45,472 bases of DNA from Candidatus Roslinia caecavium (GTDB taxonomy: Bacteria; Bacillota; Clostridia; Monoglobales; Monoglobaceae): contig CAJFTO010000022.1 of assembly GCA_904419955.1 (NCBI GenBank), forward strand, positions 1-45,472, given 5' to 3'. Position numbers and translations under genes: made by a program. Positions 9,114-18,613 of this stretch are shown here, in pieces (position 1 is the stretch's first letter; each line of letters opens with the position of its first letter). The notes below the pieces were generated by a model. It was not told the DNA's origin. It did no database searches and saw only the letters and a program-made list of their open reading frames with translations.

Positions 9114-11714
9114 CTACCAAATAGTTATCCTGTCCTCCTCGGCTCTGTACATCCCGTCTCCCGGCATGACGTTGTAATAATCGATAAACTCGCTGAAGTT
9201 AGATAATACGTTATTTACCCTAACTTTATCAGGAGCGTGAACGCTGGTCGAGAGAAGTATCTTTTCATATTCCTCGGTATATACCGAGCGTTTTGACACA
9301 GCGTAGCTCTCGAACACCTTGCCGAGATCTAAGCCGTCCGATACGGCTATGTCTATTATACACGCCGCGCCGCCTATATCGGCTATGTTCTCGCTGAGCG
9401 TCAGCTCTCCATCGACATAACAGCCCGGAAGAACCTCGATATCGTTATACTGCTCTACAAACCGGCCGCAGATCTCGTCAAAAGCCTCGTAATCCTCGTC
9501 GGTCCACCAATCGCTCAGCTTTCCGTCCTTATCAAACCTCGCTCCGGTATTGTCGAACGCATGGGTGATCTCGTGCGCTATTATACTGCCTATCCCGCCT
9601 AAATTGTTCTCATACGAAGAGTTTATATTAAAATACGGCGGCTGTAATATCCCGGCGGGAATAACTATACAATTCTTGGAAAAATCGTAATACGCGTTCA
9701 CGCTCTGCGGCAGAACCGACCACGCGTCTTTATTCACCGGCTCGTCGTTGTTTATCATCTCAACGTCGTTTCTGGTCGCCATAGCGTTATAGCTGATTAT
9801 ACTTTCCATCAGGCTCCCGCCGTCCTCGATGCTTCTTACGCTGAAATCGCTGTTGGTATAGCCCTCTATATAATCCGGATACCCCACGCTTATTTTTATC
9901 GCTTTCAGCTTCTCAACCGCCGCGGCCTTGGTCTCCTCGCTCATCCAATCGAGTTCGTTTATGCGCTTCTCAAACGTGCCTATTATCTCGGCCGCCATTT
10001 TCTCGACCGCAGTCTTTACATCGTCGTCGAAATATTTTTGTATATATATTCTGCCGAGTTCGAGTCCGAGTATATCCTGCGTAATACTCGTCGCGTACAT
10101 CGCCGGATCGACCTTCGCGCTGGTTCCGCCCATATAATTTGTATACGTCTCGTATGCGTTGTACATATCGGTATTTAAATAAAACGCCGAATAATCCAGA
10201 ACCGCCGCTTTCAAGTAGAGCTTGAGCGTATCGAGGTTACTTCTGCTTATAACGCTGTTAATCTTTCTTGCAAGCCCCTCGTCGAATACCACCATCTCGT
10301 TTGCATCTGCGTAACCAACCGTATCGAGGTATGTATCCATCGATATATTGTTAAATATATTCCTCAGATTTTTTCTCGAATAGACCTTGAATATTGAACC
10401 CATGTCGTCCCATTTGCTCTCGTCCATCGTAGCTTCTCCAAGCTCGACGCATAGCTGAGTAACTTTCTCCGCGTCGAACACGGACTGCTCGATACTCTCG
10501 CCGCTGATATTAAACAGCGTGGCTATATAGCTCTTATACGCTTCTATAACGTCTTCATATTCGCCGCTCTTTATCATACTCGGCGTCACCCCGGTATAGC
10601 ACGACTCAAAAGAGAGGATATGCTTATTCGAATCCCTGAAATCCGAATTTACCGTGAGAGGGATAAGCGTTTGAAAACCGTTTTTCTCAAGCTCGCCCAT
10701 CGTTTCGGCAAAACTTCTTAAACTGTCTATAGAGTCTATCATCTCAAGATACTCTTCGATCGGCTCTAGGCCTATCTCGTCTCTATACGTCATATTCGCC
10801 GCCGAGCGGTATACGTCGAGTATTTTCTGCTCGTTTGTGCCGTCCGCAGGTTCGTTGCCTATATAATAATCGGTTATAAGCCCCGCTATTATATCCTGCG
10901 TCCTGTAATTCACGTTAAGCGTAAGCTGATAATTATTAGACCACATTACGTATCCCGTCGGTATCGTGTTTTCGCTCAGCCATTCCTGATTCACATAATC
11001 GTAGAAATCGTTTCTGACAAAGCTCATACTCTTGTCAAGTCTATCTATCAAAGAGACGATCTGATTATACGTCAAATAATCGTCCGCGCCGAAAGTACCG
11101 TCCCCGTAACCGTTTATTATCCCGCCGCCGGCGAGCCTTTCTATCTCGTATTCCGCCCAGTCCGGCGTATCGGAAAACACGGTGTCCGACACGTATCTTA
11201 TCTCGTCGTCCGGGATCATCCTGCTCAACATAACAAAGCCCTCGGCTCTGGTTATGTAATCGTTTACATGGAGGTATCCGTCGTCTCCGCCGCGCACGAT
11301 CCCGGCTCCGACCGCCTTCTCTATCGCGCTTTTGTATTCGGGATTTATAAGTTCATAATCCGCAAAACCGCTCAGATCGGCGGGCTGCGCGTCCGCAAAT
11401 TCCTCGCTCGCCGCAGTCATGAACAAATATATGGCGTACTGCCTATAGACCGGAAAATCCTCCTCCGCGGCGGCGGGCGCCGAAGCCGCTGCAGTAAAGC
11501 CGCTCGCCGTTTTGGTATAAATTCCGTCCGAATCGTAGCCGCCGAGCCTGTAACCGCCGTGGCGGTATACGTCGATATATTTATTCGGAGCGCCGGACAA
11601 ACTCGGACTTGAGTCTTCTGCCGAAACGACAAGAGGAGCCGGCGGAATAAATGCAAGCAACAACACCAGCGCAAGGATCTCAGCGACAATCCTACTGATA
11701 TTTTTCTTAAACAT
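9114..11714 (-). CDS. Cell-surface M13-family metallopeptidase with SLH domains
   Basis: This 866-residue protein starts at ATG 11714 behind GAGGAG. It has a signal peptide (about 1-32) and two SLH-type repeats (about 120-225; NPEYKSAIEKAVGAGIV and DTPDWAEYEIERLAGGGII), which bind cell-wall polymers. The remainder is a neprilysin-type peptidase: FVRNDFYDYVNQEWL marks its start, VNAYY is the substrate-binding motif, HEITH (714-718) supplies two zinc ligands and the catalytic Glu, and ENIAD (Glu775) gives the third ligand. The chain ends in Trp, as in neprilysins. It is predicted to cut peptides outside the cell. The gene lies 42 bases after leuA on the same strand with no terminator between them. 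Confidence 0.92.
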   Translation of the reverse strand: MFKKNISRIVAEILALVLLLAFIPPAPLVVSAEDSSPSLSGAPNKYIDVYRHGGYRLGGYDSDGIYTKTASGFTAAASAPAAAEEDFPVYRQYAIYLFMTAASEEFADAQPADLSGFADYELINPEYKSAIEKAVGAGIVRGGDDGYLHVNDYITRAEGFVMLSRMIPDDEIRYVSDTVFSDTPDWAEYEIERLAGGGIINGYGDGTFGADDYLTYNQIVSLIDRLDKSMSFVRNDFYDYVNQEWLSENTIPTGYVMWSNNYQLTLNVNYRTQDIIAGLITDYYIGNEPADGTNEQKILDVYRSAANMTYRDEIGLEPIEEYLEMIDSIDSLRSFAETMGELEKNGFQTLIPLTVNSDFRDSNKHILSFESCYTGVTPSMIKSGEYEDVIEAYKSYIATLFNISGESIEQSVFDAEKVTQLCVELGEATMDESKWDDMGSIFKVYSRKNLRNIFNNISMDTYLDTVGYADANEMVVFDEGLARKINSVISRSNLDTLKLYLKAAVLDYSAFYLNTDMYNAYETYTNYMGGTSAKVDPAMYATSITQDILGLELGRIYIQKYFDDDVKTAVEKMAAEIIGTFEKRINELDWMSEETKAAAVEKLKAIKISVGYPDYIEGYTNSDFSVRSIEDGGSLMESIISYNAMATRNDVEMINNDEPVNKDAWSVLPQSVNAYYDFSKNCIVIPAGILQPPYFNINSSYENNLGGIGSIIAHEITHAFDNTGARFDKDGKLSDWWTDEDYEAFDEICGRFVEQYNDIEVLPGCYVDGELTLSENIADIGGAACIIDIAVSDGLDLGKVFESYAVSKRSVYTEEYEKILLSTSVHAPDKVRVNNVLSNFSEFIDYYNVMPGDGMYRAEEDRITIW

Positions 11715-11756
11715 TATTCTTTCAACTCCTCGAATATTTAGTTTTAATAAATTACT

Positions 11757-13424
11757 TTATTTATTCTCGTTTTTGATCCTGTTGATCGCGCTTACCAAAG
11801 CCGAAACCGAAGCGTTAATGATGTCGGTATGTATCCCGACTCCCCATACGCGTTTTCCGTAGCCGTTGTTAAGGCCTATATACGCGCAGGCCTTCGAATC
11901 CGAGCCGCTGCTTATAGCGTGCTCCTGATACACCTCTATCGTCATATTCTCCGGCAGATTGTCTATAAGCGCGGAATTCACCGCGTCAAGACGACCGTTT
12001 CCGGAGCCCGTAAGCTCTACCCTCTTATTGTCGTTCATTACGGATACGTGAGCGATTATCCCATCCTTCTGTTCATAGTGGCACTCTACCACGCGGATAG
12101 GCTCTTCTATATTCACATACGTATCCATGAATATGTTATATATCTCATCGGGCTGAAGTTCCTTATGCAGGTGGTCGGACACGTTCTTGACCACGTAGCC
12201 GAAATCCTCGCGCATAAGCTTCGGTATATCGAATCCGAACTTCTGCTCCATCAAATAGCCTATTCCGCCCTTTCCGGACTGGCTGTTTATTCTTATAACG
12301 TCGCCCTCGTATTCTCTGCCGAGGTCTTTAGGATCGATAGGCAGATACGGAACCGTCCAATACTTACAGTCCTTCTCCTCTCTCCACTTCATACCCTTGG
12401 CTATAGCGTCCTGATGAGAACCTGAGAACGCGGCGAATACCAGCTTGCCGCCGTAAGGCTGACGCGGATCCACAGTCATCCCGGTGAGTCTCTCATATGT
12501 AGAAACCACCTCCGGCATATTGGAGAAATCAAGCTTCGGATCTACTCCGTGAGTGTACATATTGAGCGCGAGCGTTATGATATCGACGTTACCGGTGCGC
12601 TCTCCGTTTCCGAACAACGTTCCTTCGACCCTGTCGGCGCCGGCCAGCAGCGCCAGCTCGGTGTCGGCAACTCCGCAGCCGCGGTCGTTATGCGGATGCA
12701 GGGATATTATTACGTTCTCTCTGTCCTTTATATGATCGCACATATATTCCACCTGGCTCGCATACACATGCGGCAGAGACATCTCGACCGTGACCGGCAG
12801 ATTGATTATCACCTTTTTCTCAGGCGTCGGCTTCCACACGTCTATGACCGCGTTGCAGACATCGAGCGCATAGTCCACTTCTGTTCCCGAAAAACTCTCG
12901 GGGCTGTATTCGAATCTGAAATTACCGTCCGTCTCGTCGGCCAGTCTTTTTAAAAGCTCCGCGCCGTCTACCGCTATCTGTTTGATCTCGTCTTTGGTTT
13001 TTCTGAACACCTGTTCGCGCTGGGCGAGGGAGGTTGAGTTGTATACGTGGACTATCGCCTCTCTGGCGCCCTCGAGCGCCTCGAACGTCTTCTTGATTAT
13101 ATGCTCTCTCGCCTGAGTGAGTACCTGGATCGTGACGTCCTCGGGTATCAGATCGTCCTCGATCAGCCTGCGCAGGAAGGTATATTCCGTCTCAGACGCG
13201 GCCGGAAATCCTACTTCTATCTCTTTAAAGCCCAATTTGCAGAGGAATGTGAAGAACTCCAATTTCTCTTCCAAACTCATGGGCACGACCAACGCTTGAT
13301 TGCCGTCCCTAAGATCCACGCTGCACCATATCGGAGCTTTATCGATAGCGTCCTTTTCCGCCCATTTCAGCGATTTCTCGGGCGGCATAAAATATCCTTT
13401 TTTGTATTTTGAATAATTTTCCAA
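11757..13424 (-). CDS. leuA: 2-isopropylmalate synthase
   Basis: The enzyme (555 residues) condenses acetyl-CoA with 2-oxoisovalerate, the first step of leucine synthesis. The motif CSVDLRDGNQAL gives the metal and substrate loop of the DRE-TIM metallolyase barrel. GFKEIEVGFPAASETEY and SLHPHNDRGCGVADTELALLAGADRVEGT follow; the HxH pair binds the divalent metal. The C-terminal ~150 residues form the LeuA dimer/allosteric domain. It belongs to the longer LeuA type with an N-terminal PPEKSLKW extension. I place the start at TTG 13424, 10 bases after AAAGGAGG; an in-frame TTG at 13445 overlaps this binding site. No T-box leader is visible. Confidence 0.93.
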   Translation of the reverse strand: MENYSKYKKGYFMPPEKSLKWAEKDAIDKAPIWCSVDLRDGNQALVVPMSLEEKLEFFTFLCKLGFKEIEVGFPAASETEYTFLRRLIEDDLIPEDVTIQVLTQAREHIIKKTFEALEGAREAIVHVYNSTSLAQREQVFRKTKDEIKQIAVDGAELLKRLADETDGNFRFEYSPESFSGTEVDYALDVCNAVIDVWKPTPEKKVIINLPVTVEMSLPHVYASQVEYMCDHIKDRENVIISLHPHNDRGCGVADTELALLAGADRVEGTLFGNGERTGNVDIITLALNMYTHGVDPKLDFSNMPEVVSTYERLTGMTVDPRQPYGGKLVFAAFSGSHQDAIAKGMKWREEKDCKYWTVPYLPIDPKDLGREYEGDVIRINSQSGKGGIGYLMEQKFGFDIPKLMREDFGYVVKNVSDHLHKELQPDEIYNIFMDTYVNIEEPIRVVECHYEQKDGIIAHVSVMNDNKRVELTGSGNGRLDAVNSALIDNLPENMTIEVYQEHAISSGSDSKACAYIGLNNGYGKRVWGVGIHTDIINASVSALVSAINRIKNENK

Positions 13425-13498
13425 AATAACACATCCTCCTTTCAAATTTTGCTTGTTCCTAAACAGTTTAAAATGTAATTTATTTATGTAAGAGCTTA

Positions 13499-13527
13499 AT
13501 TATATCACATGCCCCCGCCTATTTCAA
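13499..13527 (-). promoter_or_regulatory. Promoter of leuA
   Basis: On the minus strand TTGAAA (13527-13522) and TATAAT (13504-13499) are separated by 17 bases, about 75 bases upstream of the leuA start. The rest of the gap to 13700 shows no gene. Confidence 0.75.
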
Positions 13528-13704
13528 TAGGTAAATTCGTATTTCGCTCAAATTTAACCTAAGTTTGACGGCGATATAAAAAACCGGGGGCAAAAACTTA
13601 AAAAATATATGCAAGTTACAGGCCGTCGGGCGCAAATACGCATATTCCATGTGTTTAAAGATCCGGAAACTCCTTCAATCCCGCCTCCGCGCGGATGCCC
13701 GGCG

Positions 13705-13733
13705 TTGACATATCGCCGTTTTAGGTATATAAT
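13705..13733 (+). promoter_or_regulatory. Consensus promoter of the second AraC gene
   Basis: TTGACA (13705-13710) and TATAAT (13728-13733) are perfect hexamers with a 17-base spacer. So strong a promoter would need a repressor; a palindrome begins 8 bases after the -10 box. Confidence 0.85.
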
Positions 13734-13741
13734 TTCGCCAT

Positions 13742-13759
13742 GGTTAGCTGGAACTAACC
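13742..13759. promoter_or_regulatory. Palindromic operator 1 (GGTTAG-N6-CTAACC)
   Basis: A perfect 6-bp inverted repeat with a 6-base spacer covers the expected transcription start of the AraC gene. The same architecture occurs at 14791-14812 upstream of the ABC transporter operon. The half-site resembles the GGTTAG arm of DtxR/IdeR boxes, but the spacer is longer than in that consensus. Confidence 0.7.
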
Positions 13760-13783
13760 TGTGTTAAATCGGAGGCGACACGG

Positions 13784-14740
13784 ATGTTAAGAAAACAAAA
13801 CTCGTTTTTTCCCGCGGAAGCGCATATAAAATACGCGGATAAGGACTGCGTCGTATACAGGATGGAATTTGACGACGGATACGGATACATGGTATCGCGT
13901 GAGATCATGCCCGGGATAACGCTTATATCAAACGACTTCCATACCCGGGGGCGCCTTCCGCATAACGTAAGGCCCGGTTTGATAGAAATCAACCACTGCC
14001 TAAAGGGCGCGTTTGAATGTACGATGCCCGGAGGCCGGACTCTCAGGCTCGGGCCTATGGATTTTTCGGCGAGCGATATGGGGCGGCCTCCGGCAAAGTC
14101 CATCTTTCCTCTCGGAGAATACAAAGGGCTGAGCCTGGTCGTCGATCCCGAAGAGTCGAAGATGGAATTGGACGCGATCTTAGGTTCTGAGACCGTGCGC
14201 CCTGCGAAGCTTTTCAATCGCATTTTTGAAAAGGACTCTTGTATAATCATTCAGGCAAACAGACAGATACAGCATATTTTTCAGGAGCTGTACAATCCGC
14301 CCAAGCATGGGGAGACCGCGTATTACCGGCTTAAAACCGCCGAGCTTATGTTGTTTTTGGAATACTGTTACGGCCGGCCGCCGCAAAACCGGGCGGCGTA
14401 TTTCAGCAAGGACGTCTCGGAGCGTATACGCGAGATAGAAGGCAGACTGACCGAAGATATAAGTAGTCATATATCCATCAAAGAACTCGCGCGGGATTTC
14501 AGAATGAGCGAGACTACGCTAAAAAAACGGTTCGCCGACATGTACGGCGCGCCGCCCTACAAATATCTAAAATATAAGCGCATGGAAAAGGCCGCGTATC
14601 TCTTAGACTCCACCTCCCTCTCCATAACCGAAATAGCAGCCGAATGCGGGTACCAAAATACCAGCAAATTCTCCGCCGCGTTCGCAAGCGTATACGGACT
14701 TACCCCCAGAGAATATAAAAAAGGCGTCTTATTGGATTAA
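13784..14740 (+). CDS. AraC-family regulator, PchR/YbtA-like, of the adjacent ABC transporter
   Basis: This 318-residue protein starts at ATG 13784 behind GGAGG. The N-terminal ~200 residues are a sensor domain without clear cupin motifs. The C-terminal domain has two helix-turn-helix motifs: ISIKELARDFRMSETTLKKRF and SITEIAAECGYQNTSKFSAAF, followed by YGLTPREYK. The GYQNTSKFSAAF block and the gene position next to a two-gene half-transporter set recall siderophore-type regulators such as PchR and YbtA. Function as an activator of the transporter in response to its substrate is inference. Confidence 0.85.
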   Translation: MLRKQNSFFPAEAHIKYADKDCVVYRMEFDDGYGYMVSREIMPGITLISNDFHTRGRLPHNVRPGLIEINHCLKGAFECTMPGGRTLRLGPMDFSASDMGRPPAKSIFPLGEYKGLSLVVDPEESKMELDAILGSETVRPAKLFNRIFEKDSCIIIQANRQIQHIFQELYNPPKHGETAYYRLKTAELMLFLEYCYGRPPQNRAAYFSKDVSERIREIEGRLTEDISSHISIKELARDFRMSETTLKKRFADMYGAPPYKYLKYKRMEKAAYLLDSTSLSITEIAAECGYQNTSKFSAAFASVYGLTPREYKKGVLLD

Positions 14741-14755
14741 AACGTCCAAACAGAG

Positions 14756-14785
14756 TTGTTTTTGATACCTCTTAAGTATTATACT
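14756..14785 (+). promoter_or_regulatory. Promoter of the ABC transporter operon
   Basis: TTGTTT (14756-14761) and TATACT (14780-14785) are spaced by 18 bases. The -35 box is weak, which fits activation by the adjacent AraC protein. Confidence 0.55.
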
Positions 14786-14790
14786 GTTAC

Positions 14791-14812
14791 TTAGTTAGCA
14801 TAAACTAACTAA
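14791..14812. promoter_or_regulatory. Palindromic operator 2 (TTAGTTAG-N6-CTAACTAA)
   Basis: A perfect 8-bp inverted repeat with a 6-base spacer begins 5 bases after the -10 box and so covers the transcription start. It shares the GTTAG-N6-CTAAC core with operator 1, in the same position relative to its promoter. Confidence 0.75.
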
Positions 14813-14881
14813 TGTTTGATTTGGATATTAAACGGACGCGCGCCGTTTTTATCACAAAAATATTTACGAGGAGGTTTTAGG

Positions 14882-16660
14882 TTGAAGAAACGATCTAACT
14901 TATCAATACTGACGAGCTATGCCGGAAGGCACAAGATACTTACGTATCTTTCGTGGGCGCTGTCGGCCGCGAGCGCGCTTCTCGCCCTTGTTCCGTTCTG
15001 GTATATATGGCGAATCATTCACGACGTACTCGAAGCGTCTCCTGATTTTTCAAAGGCGGAAAATATCGCGGATTACGGCTGGACGGCGGTACTGTTCGCA
15101 GTGATATCCATCGTCGTATACATAGCGGCGCTGATGTGTTCGCATCTGAGCGCGTTTCGGATAGCCTCGAATATCAGGAAAACGCTTATGCGGCATATCG
15201 CCTCGCTCCCCTTGGGCATAACCGAAAAATACGGAAGCGGAAAGCTCAGACGGATAGTGAACGATTCGAGCTCCGCCGCCGAAACCTATCTTGCGCACAG
15301 ACTGCCCGACAAAGCCGGAGCGATCGCAACGCCGATAGGACTGCTGTTCTTACTGCTCGCGTTCGACTGGAGGCTAGGGCTTTTAAGCCTTATCCCCGTC
15401 GCTCTGGGATTCGTGATAATGACTAAGATGACGGGGGCCGATATGGAGCGAAAAATGAAAGAATATCAAAACTCGCTTTCAGATATGTCCAACGAGGCGG
15501 TAGAATACGTCCGCGGCATACCGGTAGTCAAGACGTTTGGGCAGACGGTGTTTTCTTTCAAGCGATTTAAGGCGTCTATAGACAATTACGAAAAGTGGGT
15601 CATAGCCTACACAAAGGCGCTGCGTCTGCCGATGATGCTTTACACCACGGCGATAAACGGCGTATTCGCGTTTTTGATAGCGGGAGCTATCATATTCTCA
15701 CGCGGCGGCGTAACGAACGATCTGCTCCTGAATCTTATATTCTATATCGTCATAACGCCGGTCATCGGAACGACCCTCACGAAAATAATGTTTATGAGCG
15801 AGGACTCTATGATCGCAGGCGACGCGCTGAGCAGGATAGACGAGGTCCTCGGCGAAAAGCCGCTGCCGAACGTCAGACGCGGCGGTTATCCGTCCGATAA
15901 TTCCGTTTCGATCGAGCATGTAAGCTACAGCTACGACGGCGTAAAAAACGCCTTAAACGACGTTTCCATCTCGATAAAACCTGGGGAGACCGCGGCGCTT
16001 GTCGGGCCCTCGGGCGGCGGTAAGACGACTCTTACGAATATCGTCGCAAGATTTTTCGATCCCCAAAAAGGACGCGTACTCATAGGCGGCGTGGATATAC
16101 GCGACATTCCTAAGGAGAAACTTATGGACTCGGTGTCGTTCGTATTCCAAAACAGCCGCCTTATCAAGGCGTCGATACTCGAAAATGTGAGGATGGCGAA
16201 ACCGGACGCGTCGAGAGAAGAAGCGCTGCGCGCTCTGGAGACGGCGCAGTGCGCCGATATAATCGCCAAACTGCCGAACGGCATTGATACGGTAGTTGGA
16301 ACAAACGGTATATATCTATCGGGCGGCGAACAACAGAGAGTCGCCATAGCCCGCGCCGCTTTGAAAAACGCGCCGATTCTGATCCTCGACGAGGCCACGG
16401 CGTTCGCCGACCCTGACAACGAGGTCCGCGTACAGCGGGCGTTGTCGGCGCTTTCGAAGGGCAAGACGGTCATAATGATTGCGCACAGGCTGTCGTCCGT
16501 TACGAACGCGGACCGTATCTGCGTTATGAGCGACGGCTCTATAGTCGAAAGCGGCGCTTTCAGCGAGCTTATCGAAAAAGACTGCATATTCGCGCGCATG
16601 TGGGAGGAATACTCAAAGTCCGCGGACTGGAAAATAGAAAAGGAGGCGAAACAGTTATGA
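14882..16660 (+). CDS. ABC transporter half, fused permease and ATPase (first of a pair)
   Basis: The protein has 592 residues from TTG 14882, which lies 7 bases after GAGGAGG; earlier in-frame codons have no binding site. It has an exporter-fold membrane domain (six predicted helices within about residues 20-320) and a C-terminal ATPase: Walker A GPSGGGKTT (375-383), Q-loop in FVFQNSRL, signature LSGGEQQ (479-485), Walker B ILILDEAT and the switch His in IAHRLSS. Half transporters of this type paired with a PchR-like AraC gene are known as siderophore importers (YbtPQ, IrtAB); drug or peptide export is the alternative. It overlaps the next gene by 4 bases. Confidence 0.88.
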   Translation: MKKRSNLSILTSYAGRHKILTYLSWALSAASALLALVPFWYIWRIIHDVLEASPDFSKAENIADYGWTAVLFAVISIVVYIAALMCSHLSAFRIASNIRKTLMRHIASLPLGITEKYGSGKLRRIVNDSSSAAETYLAHRLPDKAGAIATPIGLLFLLLAFDWRLGLLSLIPVALGFVIMTKMTGADMERKMKEYQNSLSDMSNEAVEYVRGIPVVKTFGQTVFSFKRFKASIDNYEKWVIAYTKALRLPMMLYTTAINGVFAFLIAGAIIFSRGGVTNDLLLNLIFYIVITPVIGTTLTKIMFMSEDSMIAGDALSRIDEVLGEKPLPNVRRGGYPSDNSVSIEHVSYSYDGVKNALNDVSISIKPGETAALVGPSGGGKTTLTNIVARFFDPQKGRVLIGGVDIRDIPKEKLMDSVSFVFQNSRLIKASILENVRMAKPDASREEALRALETAQCADIIAKLPNGIDTVVGTNGIYLSGGEQQRVAIARAALKNAPILILDEATAFADPDNEVRVQRALSALSKGKTVIMIAHRLSSVTNADRICVMSDGSIVESGAFSELIEKDCIFARMWEEYSKSADWKIEKEAKQL

Positions 16661-18387
16661 TAAAGAAACTTCAAAGACGCTTCGCTCTGTCAAGGCAGGG
16701 CGCGGTCGATCTGATAAAGGGATGCCTTGCATGCGCCGTACAGGATATATCATTTATGGCGCCCGTCGCGCTTTTATATTATCTCGTCGTCGATATGATC
16801 GGCGGCGTTACCGGCGGCAGGATAGCCTTTTATACCGTCGGCGCGGTTATCTGCCTGGCTCTCATATTTATCGTCACATATTTTCAGTACAACGCCACGT
16901 ATCTCGCCACATATGTGGAAAGCGGCGTGCGGCGTATAACTCTTGCCGAGCGTCTGCGAAAGATACCGCTTTCGTTCTTCGGGAAAAAGGATATTGCCGA
17001 TCTGACGAATTCGGTCATGGGCGACTGCGCTACGCTTGAAACGGCGTTTTCGCACTACGTCCCCGCGCTCGCAGGCTCGGTCGTCTCCACAACGCTCATT
17101 TCGATCTGCCTGTTTTTCTACGACTGGCGCATGGCTCTGGCGGCCGTATGGGTCCTGCCGGTCGCGTTTGCGATAACGCTCTTTTCGGCGCGTATTCAGG
17201 GCTATTTCAATAAAAAAGCCTCCGCCGCAAACGTAGCGCTCGAGACGGGCGTTCAGGAGTGTATTGAAAGTTTGCAGGATCTTAAGGCAAACAACGCCGA
17301 GAAACGCTATCTCAAAGGGCTCTATAAAAAGATAGACTACGCCGAAAAGCGTCATATCATAACGGAGCTGGGAACAGCGCTCTTTGTCGTCTCGTCAACG
17401 CTTATATTAAAATTCGGTATAGCCACAGTCGCGCTCGTCGGGTCGATCCTGCTGATTAGAGGCGAGATAGACATACCGCTGTTCTTTATGTTCCTGCTCG
17501 TCGCCTCTCGGCTCTATTCGCCGCTTGAAGGCGCGCTTCAGAACCTTGCGGCGGTCATATCCACAAAGACGAACATCGACCGCATGAACGAAATACTCGA
17601 TCGCCCTGTCCAGACGGGCTCGAACACGCTGACAAACGACGGCTGCGACGTCAAGTTCGAACATGTGGGCTTTGCGTATAACACCGGCGAGACCGTACTA
17701 AACGACGTCTCCTTTACCGCAAAGCAGGGCGAAGTCACGGCGCTCGTCGGTCCGTCGGGCGGCGGAAAAACGACTGTATCCCGCCTTGCCGCGCGGTTTT
17801 GGGATATCGACGAGGGTAAGATCACGGTCGGCGGTATGGATATATCAAAAATAGAGCCGGAAACGCTGCTGTCGCTGTACTCCATCGTGTTTCAGGACGT
17901 TACATTATTCAACAACACTGTAAAGGAAAATATCAGGATCGGGAAAAAGGACGCAACCGACGAGGAAGTAGTAGCCGCGGCGCGGCTCGCCAACTGCGAA
18001 GAATTTGTAAACAAACTGCCGGACAGCTACGACAGCATGATCGGCGAAAACGGCTGCGAGCTGTCCGGCGGCGAGCGTCAGCGCATTTCCATCGCGAGGG
18101 CGTTTCTCAAGGACGCGCCGATAATCCTGTTGGACGAGGCGACGGCAAGCCTCGACGTGGAAAACGAGACGCTTATACAGTCGGCGTTGTCGAGACTCAT
18201 AAAGGACAAGACGGTAATTGTTATAGCTCACCGTATGCGGACGGTGAGCGGCGCGGATAAAGTGATAGTACTCTCCGGCGGCTCCGTCGCTGAACAGGGA
18301 AAACCCAACGAGCTTATGAAAAACGGAAAGATATATCCGCATATGGTAAAGCTTCAAACGACGAGCCAAGACTGGAAGCTTAAGTAA
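16657..18387 (+). CDS. ABC transporter half, fused permease and ATPase (second of the pair)
   Basis: The protein has 576 residues from ATG 16657, which overlaps the stop of the first half transporter (ATGA); AGGAGG lies upstream. The membrane domain occupies about residues 15-310. The ATPase has Walker A GPSGGGKTT (365-373), Q-loop FQDVTLF, signature LSGGERQ, Walker B IILLDEAT followed by ASLD, and switch His in IAHRMRT. It is expected to form a heterodimer with the first half. Both halves keep catalytic Glu after Walker B, so neither nucleotide site looks degenerate. The substrate cannot be read from the sequence; iron-siderophore uptake is the working guess from context. Confidence 0.88.
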   Translation: MIKKLQRRFALSRQGAVDLIKGCLACAVQDISFMAPVALLYYLVVDMIGGVTGGRIAFYTVGAVICLALIFIVTYFQYNATYLATYVESGVRRITLAERLRKIPLSFFGKKDIADLTNSVMGDCATLETAFSHYVPALAGSVVSTTLISICLFFYDWRMALAAVWVLPVAFAITLFSARIQGYFNKKASAANVALETGVQECIESLQDLKANNAEKRYLKGLYKKIDYAEKRHIITELGTALFVVSSTLILKFGIATVALVGSILLIRGEIDIPLFFMFLLVASRLYSPLEGALQNLAAVISTKTNIDRMNEILDRPVQTGSNTLTNDGCDVKFEHVGFAYNTGETVLNDVSFTAKQGEVTALVGPSGGGKTTVSRLAARFWDIDEGKITVGGMDISKIEPETLLSLYSIVFQDVTLFNNTVKENIRIGKKDATDEEVVAAARLANCEEFVNKLPDSYDSMIGENGCELSGGERQRISIARAFLKDAPIILLDEATASLDVENETLIQSALSRLIKDKTVIVIAHRMRTVSGADKVIVLSGGSVAEQGKPNELMKNGKIYPHMVKLQTTSQDWKLK

Positions 18388-18451
18388 GGGCAATACGCCT
18401 CTAAATATCTTTCGTAAGCGGCGGAAATGTAAAAATTATGATCTTGAAAAT

Positions 18452-18476
18452 AGGGGCGGCGCTTTTGTCCGTCCCT
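18452..18476 (+). terminator. Possible terminator of the ABC transporter operon
   Basis: An 8-bp stem with one G-T pair (AGGGGCGG/CCGTCCCT, 9-base loop) lies 65 bases after the operon. The following tract (TAATTTATG) is poor in T, so efficiency is doubtful. Confidence 0.4.
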
Positions 18477-18584
18477 TAATTTATGCTTTGTCTCTAAAAT
18501 CTCAAAATGAATACGAGCGACCCCGGCGCCGCGTCGCGACCGCGATATTGTAATTTAGACATGATATTCGCAACATTTGCAATA

Positions 18585-18613
18585 TTGACCTTGCGAAAAT
18601 TATATGATAGAAT
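18585..18613 (+). promoter_or_regulatory. Promoter of the 1221-residue secreted protein gene
   Basis: TTGACC (18585-18590) and TAGAAT (18608-18613) are spaced by 17 bases. The resulting 5' leader would be about 185 bases; it holds a small AT-rich hairpin near 18700-18722 but no riboswitch that I recognise. Confidence 0.65.

Noticed and set aside
13425..13500. T-box leader upstream of leuA
   Set aside because: The conserved T-box sequence and a terminator/antiterminator pair are missing; only about 75 bases separate promoter and gene.
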